The notes below the pieces were generated by a model. It was given only the letters and a program-made list of their open reading frames with translations. It was not told the origin of the DNA and searched no databases. 64,000 bases of DNA from NCBI GenBank assembly GCA_910578385.1, contig CAJTQV010000014.1:1-64000 (forward strand). Direction: 5' to 3'. Both the position numbers and the translations under genes were made by a program. This document shows positions 16,762 through 24,451 of this stretch, piece by piece; the first letter of the stretch is position 1; each line of letters starts with the position of its first letter. The DNA comes from an uncultured Muribaculaceae bacterium. GTDB lineage: Bacteria > Bacteroidota > Bacteroidia > Bacteroidales > Muribaculaceae.

Positions 16762-17814
16762 ATGAAACTGTCTCAATTCAAATTTAAACTCCCCGAAGAA
16801 CTGATTGCACAGTATCCCTCGGAGAACCGCGACGAATGCCGTCTGATGGTTGTCAATGCCAAGACGGGCGAGATAAGTCATCACATTTTCAAGGATATCA
16901 TCAATTTCTTCGACGAGGGCGACGTAATGGTGTTCAACGACACCCGTGTCTTCCCGGCCCGCCTTTATGGCAACAAGGAGAAGACCGGTGCCTGCATCGA
17001 GGTTTTCCTGCTCCGCGAGCTGAACGCCGACAACAAGCTCTGGGACGTGCTCGTTGAGCCGGCCCGCAAAATCCGCATCGGCAACAAGCTATATTTCGGC
17101 GAGGATGAGTCGATGGTGGCCGAGGTGATTGACAACACCACCTCGCGCGGCCGCACGCTCCGTTTCCTTTATGACGGTCCGCACGATGAGTTCAAGGAGG
17201 CACTCTACGCTCTCGGCGAGACTCCGCTGCCTGAATACATCACCCGCAAGGTAGTGCCCGAGGATGCCGAACGCTACCAGTGCATCTTCGCAGAAAAGGA
17301 GGGCGCGGTAATGGCTCCTGCAGCCGGCACCCATTTCAGCCGTGAGCTGATGAAACGCCTTGAGATCAAGGGCGTGGAGCGCGGTTTCCTCACCCTGCAC
17401 TCCGGACGCGGCAATTACAAGGAAATCGATGTCGAGGATCTCACCAAGCACCGCATGGACTCAGAGGAGATGTATGTCGAAGAGCCGCTGGTCGAGATGG
17501 TCAACAAGGCAAAGGATACCGACAAGCATGTCTGCGCGGTCGGCACATCTGTGATGCGCGCTCTTGCAAGCGCCGTCTGCATGAACGGTCACCTCATGAC
17601 CTACGAGGGATGGACCAACAAGTTCATCTTCCCGCCGTTCGACTTCACTGTGGCCGACTGCATGGTCTCCAACTTCCACATGCCTTACAGCACCATGCTT
17701 ATGATGGTGGCTGCTTTCGGCGGTTACGACATCGTCATGAAGGCATACGACGAGGCTGTCAAGGAGAAGTACGGCTTCGGCGCGTATGGTGACGCCATGC
17801 TGATAATGAAATAA
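16762..17814 (+). CDS. queA: S-adenosylmethionine:tRNA ribosyltransferase-isomerase QueA
   Basis: The product is 350 residues of standard QueA sequence (KLPEELIAQYPSENRDECRL, VMVFNDTRVFPARL, TPLPEYITR, APAAGTHFS, PYSTMLMMVAAFGG). It transfers the ribose of SAM to preQ1-tRNA to form epoxyqueuosine in the queuosine pathway. It is the last gene of the ftsX operon and converges with the DUF4492 gene. The interval 17815-17871 shows only a weak hairpin and no clear terminator. Confidence 0.95.
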   Translation: MKLSQFKFKLPEELIAQYPSENRDECRLMVVNAKTGEISHHIFKDIINFFDEGDVMVFNDTRVFPARLYGNKEKTGACIEVFLLRELNADNKLWDVLVEPARKIRIGNKLYFGEDESMVAEVIDNTTSRGRTLRFLYDGPHDEFKEALYALGETPLPEYITRKVVPEDAERYQCIFAEKEGAVMAPAAGTHFSRELMKRLEIKGVERGFLTLHSGRGNYKEIDVEDLTKHRMDSEEMYVEEPLVEMVNKAKDTDKHVCAVGTSVMRALASAVCMNGHLMTYEGWTNKFIFPPFDFTVADCMVSNFHMPYSTMLMMVAAFGGYDIVMKAYDEAVKEKYGFGAYGDAMLIMK

Positions 17815-17871
17815 ACCGGCCGTCTGCGAATAGACTACCGGTCAAGACTGCACACGACAGTTGGGAATCAC

Positions 17872-18138
17872 TCAACGGTCATTGATAAGATTGGTGCGGA
17901 CTGCCTGGGCGCGGTCCGCATCATTTTCATAATCACGCGCTAATATGTCGGGGAAAAAGAACAGCCGCATCACAGCGAAGAGTATGAACAGTTTTATCAG
18001 GATTATAGCCCACAGATAGCGTCCTATGGTCATACTCCTGAACCCGTCGGCATAGAACCGCCACACCCGTACAATCACCCCGGGCCTCTTCGCACCCTCC
18101 GCTGCCATCTCTTCTCTCTCCATCTCCATCCTCGTCAA
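17872..18138 (-). CDS. DUF4492 small membrane protein
   Basis: The product is 88 residues. The core RVWRFYADGFRSMTIGRYLW followed by AIILIKLFILFAVMRLFFFP is the DUF4492 pattern with one membrane span. In most Bacteroidetes and epsilonproteobacteria this gene sits directly upstream of cydAB (cytochrome bd); no cyd gene follows here. It starts one base after the stop of the nuclease copy at 18140-19708, so it may be cotranscribed with it. Several in-frame ATGs (18138, 18129, 18123) could serve as start; the conserved core begins about 20 residues in. Confidence 0.75.
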   Translation of the reverse strand: MTRMEMEREEMAAEGAKRPGVIVRVWRFYADGFRSMTIGRYLWAIILIKLFILFAVMRLFFFPDILARDYENDADRAQAVRTNLINDR

Positions 18139-18139
18139 T

Positions 18140-19708
18140 TCAATTATATTCTATTAACCAATCTTCAATAGTGCGTTCCTTACGTGAGAAATTCACACCG
18201 ACCTTTATTATTTCCCTATCATCTGCCTCAAACGGCAATGAGTAGTTTCTATCATTTATCTGAGCAAGGGCTTCTTGTGCCGAACCGTCGAGTTTCAGCT
18301 CTATGATATAATAATACCTTTCAGTTTTGATAAACAGGTCAATGCGTCCCCTTGAGGTGCGATATTCGGTCTGGACTTCCAATCCCAGCAGCATTATGAG
18401 CATCAGCAACGCATTGTGGACATTCTTCTCACTGTCCATATTCATTTCATATGGCACCGCCGCGAAAATACTTTGCAAACGTTCCATGAATCCTTCCACA
18501 TCGCCCTTACACAAGTCTTCGGTAAACTTGATGATATTGAAGTTTGTGCTTTTACCCTGCATATTGGCATAGTAAGGAAGGAGAAATTTCAGGAAACCCT
18601 CTTTTACTTCCAGATTGGGGATACCAAGGGTAATCAGCGTCGTTGCCGGGTTGTAAGATTTTATTGTCAGATACCCGGTCTGATACAACAGAGCTTCAGG
18701 TCCCGAATGTTTCAAATCAAGACCTTTCAGGTCGCTCAGAACACATTCGGCTTGAAACAATTCCTGTAAATCCACGTCATAACGCTTCAACTGCTCCAGC
18801 AGCAGAGTCGGCTGCCCGGACTCAATCCAGAAGTTCCCATATTCACCCTTATCCATAACAGAAAGCAGTGAATACGGATTGTACATTTCCTTGCCTCCGA
18901 GTGTGAACAGATAGCCGTCGTAATGGCGTTTCAACTCAGCGCAAGTTTCCTGATATGTCGTGCCATGCTTCTCACCGAGCCGTTCCACCCCATCGCGTAA
19001 CGACTGGTGAAGTTCCTCCTCGCTGATACCGCAAATATCGCTGTATTCCTTATCAAAAGATATGTCATTGATATTGTTAAGTCCCGAGAACACGCTCAAT
19101 TGGGAGAAACGGCTGACGCCGGTCAACATCACAAGCCGGATATAGTCGGCACCACTCTTGAAATTGGAATAGAAAGCCGCCAGTTCATCACGGAAATAAT
19201 CTGCCATTTTCTCATCATGCAGATTATTGACCAATGGCTTGTCATACTCATCAACAAGAATCACGACCGGTTTTCCAGTCTTCTGAGCCGCACATCTTAT
19301 TACATTGCTGAAACGCACGGACAGGCTGCCTGATATACGGTCAACGCCATATGCCTCTTCCCATATCGACAGGTTATTATCGAGGACCTGATATAAGGAT
19401 TCACAAGTCTTATACTTCTCGATATTGATATCAAGATACAGGACCGGATAACTGTCCCATTCCCAGTCAATCGTATCGGCATAAAGTCCTTTAAAAAGGC
19501 TCCTCCTGCCCTCGAAAAAGCATTTTAGCGTAGACAGGAACAAGCTTTTACCAAAACGGCGCGGACGACCGAGAAACAGGTATTTCCCTCCGTTGATAAT
19601 CTTCTCGATAAAACGTGTCTTATCAACATACAGATAGCCTCCCTCTCTCAATCCGGAGAAAGACTGCTCACCTATCGGATATTTTATCTGTTCCTTACCA
19701 TCGACCAT
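18140..19708 (-). CDS. AAA-ATPase-like / PD-(D/E)XK nuclease superfamily protein, copy 2
   Basis: At 522 residues it is the same length as the copy at 8482-10050 and shares its layout: IKYPIGEQSFSGLREGGYLY at the N-terminus, RPRRFGKSLFLSTLKCF near residue 45, VVILVDEYDKPLVN near 145, and a C-terminal nuclease core GRIDLFIKTERYYYIIELK near 455-475. Identity with copy 1 is only moderate, so this is an older paralogue, not a fresh duplicate. The promoter region (GCAAATATAAC on the + strand) is also shared. The function is unknown. Confidence 0.85.
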   Translation of the reverse strand: MVDGKEQIKYPIGEQSFSGLREGGYLYVDKTRFIEKIINGGKYLFLGRPRRFGKSLFLSTLKCFFEGRRSLFKGLYADTIDWEWDSYPVLYLDINIEKYKTCESLYQVLDNNLSIWEEAYGVDRISGSLSVRFSNVIRCAAQKTGKPVVILVDEYDKPLVNNLHDEKMADYFRDELAAFYSNFKSGADYIRLVMLTGVSRFSQLSVFSGLNNINDISFDKEYSDICGISEEELHQSLRDGVERLGEKHGTTYQETCAELKRHYDGYLFTLGGKEMYNPYSLLSVMDKGEYGNFWIESGQPTLLLEQLKRYDVDLQELFQAECVLSDLKGLDLKHSGPEALLYQTGYLTIKSYNPATTLITLGIPNLEVKEGFLKFLLPYYANMQGKSTNFNIIKFTEDLCKGDVEGFMERLQSIFAAVPYEMNMDSEKNVHNALLMLIMLLGLEVQTEYRTSRGRIDLFIKTERYYYIIELKLDGSAQEALAQINDRNYSLPFEADDREIIKVGVNFSRKERTIEDWLIEYN

Positions 19709-19755
19709 AGCACAGGCAGTTGTTTATAATTACGGCCAACAATATGTTGGCCTTG

Positions 19756-19786
19756 CAAATATAACTATTTTTCCGGCAATGGCAAA
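19756..19786 (-). promoter_or_regulatory. promoter of nuclease copy 2
   Basis: Minus strand TTTG (19786-19783), 19 bases, TATATTTG (19763-19756): full consensus. Confidence 0.75.
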
Positions 19787-19879
19787 AGCCCCGACCGCAA
19801 ATCACATGAAATCATCTGAATAATAACCGGTAAAGACTATAGGCGCGGAGGTCTCCGGCTTGCGGTCACTACTAAAAAA

Positions 19880-19914
19880 CATAGGGTGTGTCTAAATTAA
19901 TGACACACCCTATG
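19880..19914 (-). terminator. intrinsic terminator of SusE/F-like gene 1
   Basis: Perfect 13-bp stem (19880-19892 with 19902-19914), followed on the minus strand by TTTTTTAG. Confidence 0.85.
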
Positions 19915-19969
19915 CTGTTGGTAAAATTGTAAGTAAGTGGTTTAAACCATGTATCTTTCGAGTAACAGA

Positions 19970-21718
19970 TTAACGGTTCATAAACACCTTCTCGGTGCGG
20001 CCGCCCCGACGGACTATGTAGAGACCCGAAGCATCGGGAGCCACACGGACACCCTGAAGGTTATAATACTCAGTCTCGGCTTCATTATCGTCGGCTGTCA
20101 CACCCTCTACACCGGCATGACCGTTGCCGTGGAGCCATAATCTGTTTTCGTTGAGGTCAACTTTTATCTTCATGTCACCGGATTCCCAACCGGAAATCAA
20201 CCAGTTACCCAATCCATTTTTAGTCAGACCTGTTTCAAATTCTCCTATCTCAAGCCATTCGGCAGGAATCTCATCATGCCAGAAATCTTCGTATCCGGAT
20301 CCTATGCTGTAGTCCGTCGTCCATGCACCGAGTTTCCAGAAAAATCGGAACTCAGGATTATCAACCATATGGAAAGTCCCCTCGAACACACCGGGTGAAG
20401 TAAGTTTCAGGGACAGGCTGTCATCGTTTATATCCCATCCCTGCGGTGTACCGACAAGATACAGATGCTCATACTCGACTTTATATAACTGGGTTGACAC
20501 ACTTGCAACTCCTGTTCCTAAATCGGCCAATACATAACACATACCTTCTCCCATAAAATCCATTTCAAAAGGCTTACCACCCTTGACCAACGGATAATAA
20601 TTGAACGAATAGGATTCATCATAGTAGTCTTGCAGATCCGCATCTTCCGGAAGACCATAGCAGTTTTCGGGAGCAGGAGTCAGACTGTCTTCAGTTGATA
20701 TGATTATAGACCCTTTCTTTCCAACAAACGTTGAGTAAGCATACATGTTTGTATCGGAAAGATTTAGCCCCTGAATAGTCTTTTCATTATCTGTTTCTGT
20801 GATAATGTATATTGTCTCGCGGTCCAGCGGAGACAGTGGCGCCCACTTGGAACTCATGGTCACAGATGAAATATTTGACCATGAATAACCGGGCCATGAA
20901 AAAGCCGCCCTCACGGTGGCTATGCCTTTCGTATTCCAGTCTTTCATTCTGAAAGCACTCACACCATCAATTTTGCTTGACGACTGAATCTCAAAATTAG
21001 CGCACGAGACATATATATCACCCTTGGAATCATGGGAAGTAGTGAGGTAGAACTCCGGATAATCGGCTCCCCAGAATTTTTCCTGGCCATTGGAATAGAT
21101 AGTGTACAACTTGAATTCCGATGCTCCGGCAGGTATTACCACATCCCTCTGGGTGTCCATACCAGTGAGATACATCTCGACTTCTCCCAACGCCAAAGCC
21201 CCATTCGTATTGCCGTCTTCAGGCACCTGCCATGAATTGAAGTCTCCGATAAGATATACCCTTGTAGGATGAGCAGGAGGTTCCGGCTGGTTGTAACCGG
21301 TGAGAGTTATTGCCTTCTCTTTCCAGCTCACAGATACGTCAAGTTTGCCACCCTTCCAATTTGAAACGGCAAGGTCTCTGGAAAAGGCATCTACAATTGA
21401 TGTCACGAATTCGACTCCATCGAACATGGGCACAGCTTCAGACAAGTGTGAACCGTAAGTGAAATTATAATCACTGTTCTCGAATTTTGCATAAACTCTG
21501 AGTGCGAGATCTCCTGCAGAAATATCGAACGAGCCGGTGTAGACACCATCTCCATCCGCGTCGGTCAACGGGTATTCCGGTCCTCCTTCGGAAGGATAAA
21601 CCACGTCGGCACCCGACAATGTGCCCACAAGATACAGAGTCTCGGGAACGGGATCGGCCGTCTGTGCGGCAGATCCGAGTGCGCACACGGCACAAATTGT
21701 AAGTAGTAGTTTTCTCAT
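19970..21718 (-). CDS. secreted SusE/SusF-like carbohydrate-binding protein, copy 1
   Basis: The product is 582 residues with a signal peptide (MRKLLLTICAVCALGSAAQ). It has about four repeated beta modules, each opening with a strand such as ETLYLVGTLSG, RVYLIGDFNSW, ETIYIITETDN and HLYLVGTPQGW, and some ending in PEFRFFWKLGAWTTDYSIG; these resemble SusE/SusF starch-binding modules. The C-terminus (EYYNLQGVRVAPDASGLYIV) is a Bacteroidetes sorting-like tail. It probably binds glycans at the cell surface or outside the cell; no SusC/D pair is next to it. It is tandem with a paralogue at 22301, the two being nearly identical at both ends and diverged in the middle. A structured RNA (21757-22078) ends 38 bases before its start codon. 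Confidence 0.8.
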   Translation of the reverse strand: MRKLLLTICAVCALGSAAQTADPVPETLYLVGTLSGADVVYPSEGGPEYPLTDADGDGVYTGSFDISAGDLALRVYAKFENSDYNFTYGSHLSEAVPMFDGVEFVTSIVDAFSRDLAVSNWKGGKLDVSVSWKEKAITLTGYNQPEPPAHPTRVYLIGDFNSWQVPEDGNTNGALALGEVEMYLTGMDTQRDVVIPAGASEFKLYTIYSNGQEKFWGADYPEFYLTTSHDSKGDIYVSCANFEIQSSSKIDGVSAFRMKDWNTKGIATVRAAFSWPGYSWSNISSVTMSSKWAPLSPLDRETIYIITETDNEKTIQGLNLSDTNMYAYSTFVGKKGSIIISTEDSLTPAPENCYGLPEDADLQDYYDESYSFNYYPLVKGGKPFEMDFMGEGMCYVLADLGTGVASVSTQLYKVEYEHLYLVGTPQGWDINDDSLSLKLTSPGVFEGTFHMVDNPEFRFFWKLGAWTTDYSIGSGYEDFWHDEIPAEWLEIGEFETGLTKNGLGNWLISGWESGDMKIKVDLNENRLWLHGNGHAGVEGVTADDNEAETEYYNLQGVRVAPDASGLYIVRRGGRTEKVFMNR

Positions 21719-21756
21719 CTGTTGTTATTATTTGGTTATATGTAAGTCTTTTGCAT

Positions 21757-22078
21757 AAAAAATGCGCGAGGTTCCATACCTGTTGACCGTTCTGCAACCG
21801 GAGGCTCTGGTATGCCCATCTCAGCAGAACGGACAACGCAGAGGCCTCACGCAGAATATGCAAAGCAACCCGTGGCCGACGTTCGCACGCAGACCCGGGA
21901 CATTCACACATATCCACAGGGCATCTACCGTTGCCACATCCTTGACTGAGATTGAAAATTTACCAGATTTCCGATTGTCAAGAATAGCGTCGGGTAAACG
22001 CATTCACTTTAAATGCACAGCAACTCCTCGCTGTGACAACCCTCCCTCACGCCTCAGCAGAGGCCTCCGGGCGGTCTG
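21757..22078 (-). ncRNA. structured RNA, copy A (unidentified family)
   Basis: About 320 nt between a perfect promoter (22084-22115) and a 3-prime hairpin with U6 at 21762-21757. It has long blocks in common with copy B at 38950-39257: GCAGAGGCCTCACGCAGAATATG (21838-21860, identical), GAGGCTCTGGtATGCCC (21800-21816), ACACATATCCAC (21906-21917) and the CTTGAC...GTCAAG stem region. Terminal hairpin: 21764-21771 pairs with 21845-21852, and 21787-21795 pairs with 21824-21832. In copy B the equivalent inner helix has a different sequence but still pairs, which is strong evidence for a real RNA fold. It is either a free RNA or a terminated leader of the gene starting at 21718. I do not recognise it as 6S, tmRNA, RNase P or SRP RNA. 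Confidence 0.7.
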
Positions 22079-22083
22079 AGCCA

Positions 22084-22115
22084 CAAAGTTATAAATACTT
22101 TCTGACTTACACAAA
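22084..22115 (-). promoter_or_regulatory. promoter of structured RNA copy A
   Basis: Minus strand TTTG (22115-22112), 20 bases, TAACTTTG (22091-22084): full consensus. The following bases TGGCTCAGACCG align with TAGCGCAGACCG at copy B. Confidence 0.8.
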
Positions 22116-22211
22116 CTTACAAGTATTTTTTTGAAATTACCTGAATAATAACAGTTACTTAAAGGATACTGCAGCGGCACGTCTCCCGCTTGGGGTTACT
22201 ACTAAGAACAA

Positions 22212-22244
22212 AGAGGCTGCCTAAACTTGTTAGACAGCCCCTCT
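22212..22244 (-). terminator. intrinsic terminator of SusE/F-like gene 2
   Basis: Stem 22212-22224 with 22230-22244 (two-base bulge and one wobble), followed on the minus strand by TTGTTCTTAG. It lies at the same place relative to its gene as the one at 19880, within the duplicated flank. Confidence 0.65.
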
Positions 22245-22300
22245 GCAATTGGTAAAGTTATAAGTAAGTGGTTTAAACCATGTATCTTTCGAGTAACAGA

Positions 22301-24025
22301 TTAACGGTTCATAAACACCTTCTCTGTGCGGCCGCCCCGACGGACTATGTAGAGACCCGAAGCATCGGGAGCCACACGGACACCCTGAAGGTTATAATAC
22401 TCTACCTCGGCTTCACTATCGTCGGCTGTCACACCCTCTACACCGGCGTGACCGTTGCCCTTCAGGTAAAGTTTCCATGCGTTAAGGTCAACCTTGATCT
22501 GCATGTCTCCTTCCTCCCAGTCCTGCACAACCCAGTTACCCAGGCCATGATTCACTATATCAGTCACATTCCAGTCATCCTCATTGACGTAGACATAAAC
22601 CTCACTGAAGTCGTCCAGACTTGCTCCAAAGCAATTCTCCGAGGTCCACGCTCCGAGAGTATGGAAGAAACGGAAATTCGGGTCGTCAACCATATGTACA
22701 GTACCCTCAAACACACCCGGCTCAGTCGGTTTCAGAACGATGGAACCGTCGCTTACACTCCAACCTTGAGGCGAACCGACAAGGTAAATCTCCTCCAGGG
22801 AATCATAGGCAGGCTCGGTTAACTCTGCATTGACATCGACAACGCCTATACCAAGATTAACAAAGACGTTGAGATAACCTTTCCCTTTGAAAGAGTATGA
22901 GAAGGGCTTACCACCTTTGACAAGTGAAACCTGCTTATTGACACCATCATCCTCCAACAGGGTTGAAAGATCTATATCCTGTGCCACACCGTAGCAGTTT
23001 TCAGGAGCCGGGGTCAGACTGTTCTCAGTTGTGATTATCACACTGCAGTCCTTGCCACCGGCTCCGGTCATTATACTCATATAACATTCCGCGGCATTCC
23101 ACCCTTTTATCATCTTCTCGCCATCCATTTCCTGAATAACATACACTGTCGCGTCGGCGAAGGGTGAGTCGGGAGCATCTGCTGAATTTACGAATATATT
23201 TGGAGCTCCTTCGTATGGTATGGAAACAGAAACCTTAAGCTCACCACCATGCCAGTTAGAGATCTTTATGGAATTGTCATCAGAAGCAGTCGAGTTGATC
23301 AATGTCATATATGCGCCCGATTCACGAAGTTCACCCGCTGTGTCCTTCCAGGTGCTGAGCCAGAACTCAGGATAGTCAACACCCAGATATGAGCCGGCCT
23401 CATTGTTGTCGAGTTTATAGATTTTAAACTCACGCGCACCTGACGGAACCCCAACGGTGGCAAAATAGTTAGCCCCGGACATATTTGTTTCCGGCTCACC
23501 AAGCGATAACGCTCCGTTGGCATTGTCGGCCGTGGGAAGTGCCCACGAGTTGAAGTCTCCGATCAGCCACAGCTGCGAAGCCTCGGGTGCCTCGGGCTGA
23601 TCAGGTCCGGCAAGGGTTATCTCCATGGTATTCCAGTTGATCGAAATCGAGAGAGTACCACCATTCCAGTTTGTTACGGAGAAATTGGCTCCGTTCAGTA
23701 CCACAGCGCTTGTGTACTCGACATTTGAATATAACGGATAGCCGCCGGAGCTGTAGGTTCCGTAAGAAGAATCATCCCAGTCTCCATCCGCGCTTGTGAA
23801 GAATTTGAATTGAAGCGTACCGGCGGGAACCTCAAGGTCACGCGTGTAGATACCGTCGCCGTCAGGGTCGGTCATCGTAATATCCGTGCCACCGGCGAGA
23901 GGAGTAGTCCAGGGTATCTCCTGGAAAGTACCCACAAGATAAATGGTTTCGGGAGCCGGCTCTGTTGTCTGAGCCACTGCTCCGAGTGCGCACACGGCGC
24001 ACATTGTAAGTAGTAGTTTTCTCAT
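22301..24025 (-). CDS. secreted SusE/SusF-like carbohydrate-binding protein, copy 2
   Basis: The product is 574 residues, with the signal peptide MRKLLLTMCAVCALGAVAQ. Modules open ETIYLVGTFQE, QLWLIGDFNSW, ATVYVIQEMDGEK and EIYLVGSPQGW, paralogous one by one to copy 1. The last 45 or so residues and the first 20 are almost identical to copy 1, the middle is not, which suggests duplication followed by divergence with ends kept alike by conversion. Unlike copy 1 it has a short ordinary leader from a consensus promoter at 24099-24130 and no structured RNA. It probably binds glycans at the cell surface; ligand unknown. Confidence 0.8.
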   Translation of the reverse strand: MRKLLLTMCAVCALGAVAQTTEPAPETIYLVGTFQEIPWTTPLAGGTDITMTDPDGDGIYTRDLEVPAGTLQFKFFTSADGDWDDSSYGTYSSGGYPLYSNVEYTSAVVLNGANFSVTNWNGGTLSISINWNTMEITLAGPDQPEAPEASQLWLIGDFNSWALPTADNANGALSLGEPETNMSGANYFATVGVPSGAREFKIYKLDNNEAGSYLGVDYPEFWLSTWKDTAGELRESGAYMTLINSTASDDNSIKISNWHGGELKVSVSIPYEGAPNIFVNSADAPDSPFADATVYVIQEMDGEKMIKGWNAAECYMSIMTGAGGKDCSVIITTENSLTPAPENCYGVAQDIDLSTLLEDDGVNKQVSLVKGGKPFSYSFKGKGYLNVFVNLGIGVVDVNAELTEPAYDSLEEIYLVGSPQGWSVSDGSIVLKPTEPGVFEGTVHMVDDPNFRFFHTLGAWTSENCFGASLDDFSEVYVYVNEDDWNVTDIVNHGLGNWVVQDWEEGDMQIKVDLNAWKLYLKGNGHAGVEGVTADDSEAEVEYYNLQGVRVAPDASGLYIVRRGGRTEKVFMNR

Positions 24026-24098
24026 GTGTTGTTATTATTGTTAGTAATGATTATGCAAGTCAATATGTCCGACAAAGGGCAATTATTGGTTTGGCCTG

Positions 24099-24130
24099 CA
24101 AAATTAACCTAAAAATAATCCTAATCCAAA
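24099..24130 (-). promoter_or_regulatory. promoter of SusE/F-like gene 2, overlapped by an inverted repeat
   Basis: Minus strand TTTG (24130-24127), 20 bases, TAATTTTG (24106-24099): full consensus. The -33 lies inside an inverted repeat with perfect 11-bp arms (TAATCCAAAAA 24122-24132 and its complement 24143-24153), and a third half-site AATCCAAAAAT follows at 24156-24166. This looks like a repressor or activator site. Confidence 0.75.
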
Positions 24131-24311
24131 AAAACGGAGGAATTTTTGGATTACAATCCAAAAATCAGGCCATGTGCAGGGAGTAGAGGTATTGTTATAG
24201 ACATAAATCTTCTTGCGACGCAGACGGCCGGGAATCACCAAAGAAGCGTTTAGCTGCTACTGCACATTTGCCACTATCCGGGCCGGTGGGACAGTTTCAC
24301 TATTTTTGGGT
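24131..24311. other. intergenic region between SusE/F-like gene 2 and the heme locus
   Basis: Apart from the inverted repeat at 24122-24166 I see no gene or clear structure from 24167 to 24311. The whole gap (24026-24451) holds two divergent promoters. Confidence 0.5.
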
Positions 24312-24343
24312 ATTGACCGGAGGACAGATGTGTTGTAATTTTG
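24312..24343 (+). promoter_or_regulatory. promoter of the heme/metal locus
   Basis: ATTG (24312-24315), 20 bases, TAATTTTG (24336-24343). The leader of about 100 nt contains a 7-bp hairpin GCCGGAG/CTCCGGC (24386-24413). Confidence 0.65.
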
Positions 24344-24451
24344 CACCGTCAAACTGACAACAAGCTCTCTCCGCATTTTTATCCCGCCGGAGTTTTCCGC
24401 ATTAAGCTCCGGCTCAACTTTTTCGAACTGTAACCCGAATCAAAGAAACGC

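Noticed and set aside
21821..22079. Small frames on either strand within structured RNA copy A
   Set aside because: The frames are not kept in copy B, while RNA pairing is; the segment is better explained as non-coding.
22280..22822. 180-codon + strand frame, similar to one at 19949-20140
   Set aside because: The similarity only reflects the near-identical 3-prime ends of the two duplicated minus-strand genes.
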